The notes beneath the pieces were generated by a model. It did not search any database, was not told the DNA's origin, and was given only the letters and a program-made list of their open reading frames with translations. Of a DNA stretch of 64,000 nucleotides, positions 52,967 to 60,483 are shown piece after piece (the stretch's first letter is position 1; every line of letters starts with the position of its first letter). Source of the stretch: Pedobacter sp. PLR (lineage in GTDB: Bacteria > Bacteroidota > Bacteroidia > Sphingobacteriales > Sphingobacteriaceae); assembly GCF_026239675.1 (NCBI RefSeq), contig NZ_JAPIVQ010000005.1, positions 248,001-312,000 of the forward strand, read 5' to 3'. A program made the translations under genes and the position numbers.

Positions 52967-54772
52967 ATGAACAAAATAAAAAATACAAGTATGAAACAAT
53001 ATATAAGGGCTTTTCTCCTGGTTTTCTGTTGCCTGATGTTTGCTCAGAAGGCCTCCGCACAATCAGAGATGGTAAACATTACAGGGGTACTTACTCAGAA
53101 AAAGAACGCGGAAATTGCCGTTTGGAGCAATGCCGCGGGATCAAAACGTATGATCGCCACTTACGTGTTAACGCCGGAAAATAACCGCTTTTCATTTGCA
53201 ATTCCTTATCGTGCGGAGCTCGGTTATCAATTGATCGTTACCATTTTGAAAATGGGACACCTGAGGTTGGAAAAAGAGGCTGTTGCCAGTTTTCCAATCC
53301 AATTGAGTCCAAAGCAAAACCTTCAGTTAAGATTGGATCCGGCACAATTTATGGAGAAAACAGCAAAAGGTCTGCTGATTGAAAAACAAGCACCAAAGTT
53401 TTCAACGGCAACTGTTAGCGGTGCTTTGAGCAACTGGATGCTTGGTGGAGAATTGTCAATTGCAAAAGTAGAAGAGGGAGCGTTTAAAAAAGTAGCGGGC
53501 TATAATGTAGAAAAATCGGACCCATCTTTTAGCTTTTTGATTCCGGTGGAAACCGAAGGCTTCTATTATCTTTCGACACCAAGATGGAATAAACGATTGT
53601 ACCTGAAACCGAATGATCAGATTGCTTTTAATATAGATGGCGCTTTAGGCCTCCAGACAGTCTGGACGAAAACTACAGCAGAAAATACGCTACTTTCTGA
53701 TTGGGCACAACTGATGCTTCCTGCGACCGGTTATGGTTATAATTTAGAGCAACGACACAAAGCTGTAATTGACCCTGCGGGTTTCAGCGCAGCGTATCAA
53801 GCCTTACAGCCAAAAGTACAACAGTTTGTACAAGGGCTGAATACCAATAATGCGCAGTTCAATAAGCTGTTCAAAACAGCGGCTCAAATGGACAATAGTT
53901 TACTTGCCTTGCGTTCCATCCTCAATCTGTCTGGAAAGAAGCATTTATTCTGGTTGCCAGCTAAAGAATTTTCAAACGTACCAGCGCAGTACATTCAGAT
54001 CCTGAATCAAAACAAAGTGAATTCAACTGATTTATTAGCCTTGGGCGAAGGGAATGAGTACCTCAATCTCTCTGCTAAATTTAGTCTGAATGGCCTGGAT
54101 GAAGCTAAGAGGCAACAATTGGGTGATGATGGGAAATTAGAAACCATGATGGCTGCGGTTCCAAACGAAACTTTAAAGTCGTTTTTACTGAAATCGCAGC
54201 TGGAAGAACTGAACGTTGCAAATTACAGTGAGTTTAAACGTGTTTTTGAACCTTATGCAAAATATGCAAAGCCAGAGTCTGTAAAATGGAAATACAACCA
54301 TGTATTGGAGCAGTTTGCCCCTGATACCGCTTTTATTGGCAAATCTGCTTACGACTTTATCCTACCGGACGTAAATGGGAAAGCGGTATCGATGAAAGAC
54401 TTTAAAGGTAAAGTGGTACTAATTGATGTTTGGGCCACCTGGTGTGGTCCCTGTAAAGCTCAAATGCCCTTCCTGAAAGAAGTAGAAGAAGCTTATAAAG
54501 GAAATGATAACATCGTTTTTGTAGGCATTTCTGTAGACAGTGAATCTGTAAAACAGAAATGGCTGGACATGATCAAAGAGAAAGGCCTGGATGGGATTCA
54601 GCTGCTGGACAACTCCGGAAAGTCCTTTGCTAAAAAGTACAGGATTGCTGCGATTCCCCGGTTTTTACTGATCGATAAGAAAGGAAATTGGGTGGAAGTC
54701 CGTTGCCCTTTACCAGAAGATCAACTGAAACTGAAATCCTACATTGATCGCGAGCTGAATAAAGGCGCGTAA
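52967..54772 (+). CDS. TlpA-family thiol-disulfide oxidoreductase, second copy (secreted)
   Basis: This 601-residue protein (ATG 52967; ATG 52991 gives a neater signal peptide, MKQYIRAFLLVFCCLMFAQK) has a long beta/alpha N-terminal part and a C-terminal thioredoxin-like domain with WATWCGPCKAQMP (C493, C496) and RIAAIPRFLLID. It is a longer paralogue of the preceding TlpA. Its stop is one base before the operon terminator. Two different TlpA proteins in one operon suggest the operon's secreted proteins have functional thiols or disulfides. Confidence 0.88.
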   Translation: MNKIKNTSMKQYIRAFLLVFCCLMFAQKASAQSEMVNITGVLTQKKNAEIAVWSNAAGSKRMIATYVLTPENNRFSFAIPYRAELGYQLIVTILKMGHLRLEKEAVASFPIQLSPKQNLQLRLDPAQFMEKTAKGLLIEKQAPKFSTATVSGALSNWMLGGELSIAKVEEGAFKKVAGYNVEKSDPSFSFLIPVETEGFYYLSTPRWNKRLYLKPNDQIAFNIDGALGLQTVWTKTTAENTLLSDWAQLMLPATGYGYNLEQRHKAVIDPAGFSAAYQALQPKVQQFVQGLNTNNAQFNKLFKTAAQMDNSLLALRSILNLSGKKHLFWLPAKEFSNVPAQYIQILNQNKVNSTDLLALGEGNEYLNLSAKFSLNGLDEAKRQQLGDDGKLETMMAAVPNETLKSFLLKSQLEELNVANYSEFKRVFEPYAKYAKPESVKWKYNHVLEQFAPDTAFIGKSAYDFILPDVNGKAVSMKDFKGKVVLIDVWATWCGPCKAQMPFLKEVEEAYKGNDNIVFVGISVDSESVKQKWLDMIKEKGLDGIQLLDNSGKSFAKKYRIAAIPRFLLIDKKGNWVEVRCPLPEDQLKLKSYIDRELNKGA

Positions 54773-54816
54773 CAAGAAGGCCTGTATCGATTTCCGATAC
54801 AGGCCTTCTTGTTTTT
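54773..54816. terminator. Strong terminator of the SusCD-protease operon
   Basis: A perfect 17-bp stem (54773-54789 with 54795-54811), 5-nt loop and T run at 54812-54816. It starts one base after the TlpA stop and can also act for the convergent AraC gene. Confidence 0.9.
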
Positions 54817-54840
54817 ATGGTAATCCCCGGAGAGAAATAT

Positions 54841-55824
54841 TTAGTAGATCTGGTAGTTCTGTTCGGTTTTAAATGTGGAGAGGAAGTCGTTAACAGACCA
54901 GTTGGAAGTGCTAAATACAACAGCTGGTTTTGCTTTTTTAAGCTTTAATCCGCCTTTATATTCTACAGGCGATTTGCCGGTAATCTTCTTAAATATTCTG
55001 GAAAAGTAGAATGGATCATCATAACCCACTTTTTGTGCGATTTCTTTAATGATTAAGGTGTTCTTCGTTAACAATTGACAAGCGTATTGAATTTTTAGCC
55101 TGATAAAATAATCTATAGGGGACAAACCTGTTTTCTGTTTAAAAAGCGTTGAGTAATGCGAGGAAGAATAATTAAACTCCTTCGCGATACTTTCTACAGT
55201 AAGGGGCTTGTGTAAATTATCCTTCATAAATGCAATGGATTGCTCCAGTTGGTCTTCATCTTTGCGGCGGGCATTATTCCCGTTATTAATAAAGAGGAGC
55301 AAAGAGAGTAAATGATATAAATTGAGGTTGGCATAGCCTAAGTTTTCTAAGGCAAAACCATCTGATAAGCTGCTGTGAATCTTTTGCCAGCTATCCGTCA
55401 CCTGATCCCTGAAAGGGAGTGCGACAGGTTTTTTAAACTGCTGGAAATCGAAGTTCGTTTTTAATTCATGGACCATATGGCCATTAAAATGCAGCCAGTG
55501 GATATGCCATGGGCTTTCCGGGTCAGCCTGGAGCCGATAGGCTTGCTCAGGAGATATGAGCATGAATTGATTGGCTTGAAGACTAAAGAGCTCATTTCGT
55601 GTTTCACAATGCCCTTTCCCGGCGAGGCAATAGACCAGGACGTAATCCGGACATTGCCTTTCGGTTAATTCCTGATGAGCACAGTTGGGCGTAAGGGAAC
55701 CTATTTCAGTTATATAGAGCGCATTTCTGAAAAACTTGTTTTTAACATATTCGTTGATAACTGCGGTGGGAACGGTAATATGTTTTTTCTCAAAGAAGTT
55801 ATTTTCGTGATTAATATTCTCCAT
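54841..55824 (-). CDS. AraC-family transcriptional regulator
   Basis: This 327-residue regulator has an N-terminal cupin sensor of the AraC-ligand type (about 25-150; LAGKGHCETRNELFSLQANQ, WHIHWLHFNGHMV) and a C-terminal AraC helix-turn-helix (about 195-295; VESIAKEFNYSSSHYSTLFK, AQKVGYDDPFYFSRIFKKIT). It probably senses a sugar; likely targets are the adjacent SusCD operon or the GH2 operon. A tandem 11-bp repeat lies about 90-110 nt upstream of its start. Confidence 0.9.
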   Translation of the reverse strand: MENINHENNFFEKKHITVPTAVINEYVKNKFFRNALYITEIGSLTPNCAHQELTERQCPDYVLVYCLAGKGHCETRNELFSLQANQFMLISPEQAYRLQADPESPWHIHWLHFNGHMVHELKTNFDFQQFKKPVALPFRDQVTDSWQKIHSSLSDGFALENLGYANLNLYHLLSLLLFINNGNNARRKDEDQLEQSIAFMKDNLHKPLTVESIAKEFNYSSSHYSTLFKQKTGLSPIDYFIRLKIQYACQLLTKNTLIIKEIAQKVGYDDPFYFSRIFKKITGKSPVEYKGGLKLKKAKPAVVFSTSNWSVNDFLSTFKTEQNYQIY

Positions 55825-55912
55825 GGTTCTTGTTATAGTTTGTTGTGGTTTGGTCGAAATTGGTAGCTGCTAAATAAGGGCTTTAATCCTGTAATTAGCA
55901 AAAAACGACCAT

Positions 55913-55932
55913 TACAAAACCACTACAAAACC
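55913..55932 (-). repeat. Tandem 11-bp repeat upstream of the AraC gene
   Basis: TACAAAACC occurs at 55913-55921 and 55924-55932, one helical turn apart, within the 210-nt intergenic region upstream of the AraC gene (minus strand). Such helically phased repeats can be operator sites, perhaps for autoregulation. The rest of the region holds a few partial inverted copies (GGTGTTTTG, GGTTTTAG) but no gene. Confidence 0.35.
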
Positions 55933-56034
55933 GCTTTTAATGGGTGTTTTGCCACGGTTTTAGCACTACTAATAGATTTTGGACGAGAATGGGGTAATAA
56001 AGCGCGCCTGGCTAGCGGATTTTCAGAATCAGGT

Positions 56035-57669
56035 TTATACCTGATCGAGCCGGGCTAAGAAGATAACCAGGTTGGTGTCTGTTCCGGTTAGATTTAACTT
56101 TTTACGCAAACGGGTACGGGCAATTTCTATCGACTTCGCACTGATGTTGGTAATGGCTGAAATCTCTTTAGTGGTCAGGTTCAATTTTAAGAAAGCACAT
56201 AACCTGAGTTCAGATGGACTAAGATTAGGGAATTTTTCATTCAAAGCGCTGAAGAAATCATTATGTATGTGCTGGAACCTCAACTTAAACTCATTGAGAA
56301 GTTCAGGTTGTAAATTAGACTGAAGGTCCATAATTACTTTTTGAACCGCAGCATGAGATTCCTTCCCCAGACTCTCTTTGATGTCCAGCAGCTTTTCTGA
56401 AATTACATTGATGAGCTCATTTTTTTGAACCAAATGCAGAACTTGTGTGGTGAGCTCTTTGTCCTTTAATTCAATATCTTTTTCGAGGCTTTGTTTTTCT
56501 AACTGTAAATTTGCCTGTTTAAGTTGTGATTTCCGGGCTTTGTTCTTTTGTAAAAAGTAAAGGAGCGTGATAATGACCAGGGATAATGCAAGGCTGATCC
56601 CTGTTAGCCAGCTGTACAGGTCCTTTTCCCTTTGTTTGGTCTCCTGCTCATTTTGCCTGCGGTCATAGTCAAACTGCATTTCCAACTGCGCAATTTTGCG
56701 TGTTCTGGCCTCATTATACAGACTGTCGTTGGTCTCTTTATTGAGCTCAAGGGCAGCTAATGCCTCTTTATATCTACCTTGCAGCTTATAAATCCTATAT
56801 AAGTACAGGGAAGATTGATTGACCATATTCAAGGAGCCTAAATTCTGATTTAAGCTGGTGATTTTTTTGAGATAGTTCTCCGATGCACTATAGTTTTTCA
56901 GGTTATAATAATACTGTCCAAGTCTGAAATTAGAACCAATCAGGCCTATGGTATCATTGCTTTTCTCCCTGATTTTCATGCCTTCCAGAAAATGCTGAAG
57001 CGCCAACTCATGTTTACCGGTTTTTTCATAAACCAGACCCTTGTTATTTAATACATTGGCAATAATCCCCTGATTGTTGAGCTGTCTGCTCAACTTTAAA
57101 GCCTCGTCTAAATAAACCATGGCCTTATCATATTCCTTTATTTCTTTATAGGTGCCTCCGATGTTGTTGAGTAAGCCCGCTTTTCTCTCCAGATTCTTTT
57201 TTGTATTTGCTGATAAATACTCCAGTGCCTTAGTATATTTTGCAATGCCGTTTTTATAATCGCTCTGCAGAATATTGATATTACCCGAATTGATGTAAGC
57301 TGTAAAAAGCAAATCAGGATCTGGATTTTTTTGCAGCTCATTAATAACTTTAAAGTAAAGCTGTAATGATTTCGGATAGTTTTCCAGGCGGAAATAGACC
57401 GTTGCCAGGTTTAAGTTTGCTTTGTTGATCAAGGAATCCGCATTGATCTTATGGGCAAGTTTTATCGCTTCCTCTGCATAGCTTAATGCCAAAGCAGGCC
57501 TGGTTTTGTTAATTAACCTGGTCAGTTCTATAGTGATTCTATATTGTTCCCCGCTGCTAACAGTCTGTTTTAACAATCGCTTTAGGCTGTCTTGCTGAGT
57601 GACTTGCGCATTCGTAGTTAAACAAATGCAGAAACTAAATGCAAGGGTGATAAAATGTTTGTTGAACAA
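56035..57669 (-). CDS. TPR-transmembrane-LuxR-type transcriptional regulator
   Basis: No ATG precedes the signal peptide, so I start at the TTG of 57669, which gives FNKHFITLAFSFCICLTTNA as signal; a TTG at 57771 would add 34 unlikely residues. The 544-residue product has periplasmic TPR repeats (about 60-320; MVYLDEALKLSRQLNNQGII, LALQHFLEGMKIREKSND), one transmembrane helix (about 355-375), a coiled linker and a C-terminal LuxR/GerE helix-turn-helix (LSPSELRLCAFLKLNLTTKE, about 485-505). Such proteins sense periplasmic signals and often control adjacent sugar-use genes in Bacteroidota; it is divergent from the GH2 operon. Confidence 0.78.
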   Translation of the reverse strand: MFNKHFITLAFSFCICLTTNAQVTQQDSLKRLLKQTVSSGEQYRITIELTRLINKTRPALALSYAEEAIKLAHKINADSLINKANLNLATVYFRLENYPKSLQLYFKVINELQKNPDPDLLFTAYINSGNINILQSDYKNGIAKYTKALEYLSANTKKNLERKAGLLNNIGGTYKEIKEYDKAMVYLDEALKLSRQLNNQGIIANVLNNKGLVYEKTGKHELALQHFLEGMKIREKSNDTIGLIGSNFRLGQYYYNLKNYSASENYLKKITSLNQNLGSLNMVNQSSLYLYRIYKLQGRYKEALAALELNKETNDSLYNEARTRKIAQLEMQFDYDRRQNEQETKQREKDLYSWLTGISLALSLVIITLLYFLQKNKARKSQLKQANLQLEKQSLEKDIELKDKELTTQVLHLVQKNELINVISEKLLDIKESLGKESHAAVQKVIMDLQSNLQPELLNEFKLRFQHIHNDFFSALNEKFPNLSPSELRLCAFLKLNLTTKEISAITNISAKSIEIARTRLRKKLNLTGTDTNLVIFLARLDQV

Positions 57670-57776
57670 AATCCATGTTTTTATTGGAGGAAAGGACGTA
57701 GGAGGAATTGTAAAAGTCACTAAATAAAGTTTGAAGATTATAAAACTACGAATCTTAATCTTATTATCCAACCATT

Positions 57777-57838
57777 GGATAATCCATCTTAATCAGCGGA
57801 TATTCTATTTTAATTAGAAGCGAAAGAACCTAGGTTTA
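57777..57838 (+). promoter_or_regulatory. Direct-repeat operator and -7 box of the GH2 operon (site C)
   Basis: GGATAATCCAT (57777-57787) and GGATATTCTAT (57798-57808) lie 21 bp apart; after 22 nt follows TAGGTTTA (57831-57838), TAnnTTTG except its last base. Spacing is identical to sites A, B and D. The start codon is 74 nt downstream. The site lies in the region divergent to the TPR-LuxR regulator. Confidence 0.6.
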
Positions 57839-57911
57839 TCTTTTTCCAATGAATCATTCTGCTAAATGTTCAACTTATCAATGGAAAATAACCAGACATA
57901 CACTAAGATAA

Positions 57912-60461
57912 ATGAATTGTAAATCATCTTTTATAAGAATCATATTCCTGCTGCTGATGCTCAGTGCCATAAGTTTCAACCCAGCATTCGCCCAAAGTAA
58001 ATCTATTGAAAGAATGGGTGCTTCGAATACCGTTTCATTTGACCAGGGCTGGTCCTTTGCCCGATATGGTTTACAGCCGGATGGGACAAGGAAAACCGAA
58101 CCATCAGGACTGGAAGCCGCTTCATTCCAGGAGAATGGCTGGCAGAAATTGAACTTGCCGCACGACTGGGCCATTACCGGCCCTTTTAGGATTGAGCTGG
58201 ATGGCTCCACCGGAAAATTGCCATGGAAAGGAATTGGTTGGTATAGAAAGCATTTTACGGTAAGTAAAGCTGATGCCGGTAAACAGGTGTTCGTAGATTT
58301 TGACGGCGCCATGGCCAATGCGAAAATCTGGTTAAACGGGAAATATGTGGGCACCTGGCCTTATGGATATACCTCATTCCGCATGGATTTAACCCCTTTT
58401 CTGGAGTTCGGAAAAGAAAATATACTGGCCGTTCGTTTAGACACCGAGGACTGGGATTCCCGCTGGTATCCCGGCGCAGGAATTTACCGTCATGTATGGC
58501 TGGTCAAGACAGATCCGGTCCATGTAGGCCATTGGGGCACATACATCACTACCCCTGAAGTGTCTGATCAGAAAGCCGTAATCAACATGGCAACAACGGT
58601 AAACAATCAATCCAAAAAAAGCGTAAAAGCAATCCTGAGTACCACCTTATTTGAGCTTGATGCTTCGGATAAGCCCTCCCGTAAAGTAGCCACAGCTCAG
58701 GATGTCAACATAGAAATAAATGCCGGAGAAAATAAAGTAAGCGCTTCAAAAGCAATCATTCCTAACCCTAAACGCTGGAGTATCGAAAGGCCTAACCGTT
58801 ATGTAGCGCAAACCACCATCCATATCAATGGAAAAGTAGTGGATACCTATTTTACACCATTTGGTGTGAGAACGATCGAGTTTACCGCTAACAAAGGATT
58901 TTTACTGAACGGGAAACGTGTTCAGATTCAGGGAACCTGTAATCACCATGATTTAGGAGCACTGGGGGCTGCCTTTAACCTGAGCGCTTTAACACGCCAG
59001 CTGAAACTGCTAAAAGAAATGGGCTGTAATTCTTTGCGTACTTCACATAATCCGCCGGCTCCTGAATTACTGGAAATGGCAGATAAAATGGGCTTCCTGG
59101 TTTGGGATGAAACTTTTGATGCCTGGAAAAAAGGAAAACGTAAAAATGATTACAATAAAATATTTGACGAATGGCACGACAAAGATATCACGGCATTAGT
59201 ACATAGAGATCGCAATCATCCTTCCGTTTTTATCTGGTCAATAGGTAATGAAGTGATGGAACAACAGGATGTTAAACTCACTAAACATCTGGCTGATATC
59301 ATGCGTCGGGAAGATCCTACGCGTCCGGTTTCTAATGGTTATAACGATCCCGATGGCGGGCGTAATTCTGGTGCGGTAACAGCCCTGGATTTAATGGGTG
59401 TAAATTACTTTTTTGGTCAGCAAGCGAAATGGGATGCAGATCCGAGATATGCCAATAAACCGACCTTAGGTAGTGAAACTTCTTCCTGCGTCAGTTCCCG
59501 TGGGGAATATTATTTTGCGGGTACTCAATACAAAAACTGGCAGATTACTTCCTACGATGTAGCCAGTCCGGGTTGGGGCTGTTCTCCGGATGAGCAGTTC
59601 AGAACCAATGCTAAATACCCTAATTTATTAGGCGAATATGTCTGGACAGGTTTTGACTATTTAGGAGAACCTACACCTTACAATTCAGATGAAACCAACC
59701 TGCTTAATTTCCGCGCTGATGCCAGTAAAAAAGAAGAACTGGAGAAACAGCTGGAGGTCATCCGTAAAAATAACCCACCATCAAGAAGTAGCTATTTTGG
59801 GATTATTGATTTAGCAGGTTTCCCTAAAGACCGCTTTTATAGTTATCAGGCACATTGGCGCCCCGATTTCCCAATGGCACATATTCTGCCTCACTGGAAC
59901 TGGCCGGAGCGGATAGACTCGATTACACCGGTACATGTGTACACCTCTGGTGATGAAGCCGAGCTGTTTTTAAACGGTAAGAGCTTAGGACGTAAAGTGA
60001 AAGAACCTGGAAAAGATTTCCGACTGGTTTGGGATAAAGTAACCTATGAGCCGGGTGAGCTTAAAGTATTGAGTTATAAGAACGGTAAGCTCTGGGCAAG
60101 CGATGTGGTGAAAACTACAGGGGAGATGACTAAGCTTGCGCTTTCCGCGGATCGGCCGGCAATTAAACCGGATAAAGAGGAGCTCTGTTTTATTACGGTA
60201 AAAGTAACGGATAAAGCAGGGTTGATGGTGCCGCGGTCCAATCCAACCATCCATTTTACCATTGAAGGCCCCGGTGAAATCGTGGCAACAGATAATGGGG
60301 ATGCCACCAGTTTTGTTTCTTTTCAAAGTCATGACCGACCAGCTTTCAACGGAATGGCATTGGTCATCGTAAAAGCAAAAAAAGGAGCTAAAGGGATGAT
60401 TACCGTTAAGGCAGAAAGTAATGGCCTGATTGCAGGAATCAGCAAGATACAAACACAATAA
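57912..60461 (+). CDS. Glycoside hydrolase family 2 (beta-galactosidase type)
   Basis: This 849-residue secreted enzyme (signal peptide cleaved near AFA-QS, about 26) has the GH2 order: sugar-binding beta-sandwich (about 40-210), immunoglobulin-like domain (about 215-320), TIM barrel (about 325-610) and C-terminal Ig-like domains of DUF4982 type (from about 660). Catalytic candidates are acid/base E447 in WSIGNEVMEQ and nucleophile E522 in LGSETSSC. It is a close relative of Bacteroidota beta-galactosidases that act in polysaccharide use. The gene has direct-repeat site C and the unknown secreted protein follows after 22 nt. Confidence 0.92.
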   Translation: MNCKSSFIRIIFLLLMLSAISFNPAFAQSKSIERMGASNTVSFDQGWSFARYGLQPDGTRKTEPSGLEAASFQENGWQKLNLPHDWAITGPFRIELDGSTGKLPWKGIGWYRKHFTVSKADAGKQVFVDFDGAMANAKIWLNGKYVGTWPYGYTSFRMDLTPFLEFGKENILAVRLDTEDWDSRWYPGAGIYRHVWLVKTDPVHVGHWGTYITTPEVSDQKAVINMATTVNNQSKKSVKAILSTTLFELDASDKPSRKVATAQDVNIEINAGENKVSASKAIIPNPKRWSIERPNRYVAQTTIHINGKVVDTYFTPFGVRTIEFTANKGFLLNGKRVQIQGTCNHHDLGALGAAFNLSALTRQLKLLKEMGCNSLRTSHNPPAPELLEMADKMGFLVWDETFDAWKKGKRKNDYNKIFDEWHDKDITALVHRDRNHPSVFIWSIGNEVMEQQDVKLTKHLADIMRREDPTRPVSNGYNDPDGGRNSGAVTALDLMGVNYFFGQQAKWDADPRYANKPTLGSETSSCVSSRGEYYFAGTQYKNWQITSYDVASPGWGCSPDEQFRTNAKYPNLLGEYVWTGFDYLGEPTPYNSDETNLLNFRADASKKEELEKQLEVIRKNNPPSRSSYFGIIDLAGFPKDRFYSYQAHWRPDFPMAHILPHWNWPERIDSITPVHVYTSGDEAELFLNGKSLGRKVKEPGKDFRLVWDKVTYEPGELKVLSYKNGKLWASDVVKTTGEMTKLALSADRPAIKPDKEELCFITVKVTDKAGLMVPRSNPTIHFTIEGPGEIVATDNGDATSFVSFQSHDRPAFNGMALVIVKAKKGAKGMITVKAESNGLIAGISKIQTQ

Positions 60462-60483
60462 ACCAAATATAACCAACGAAAAC

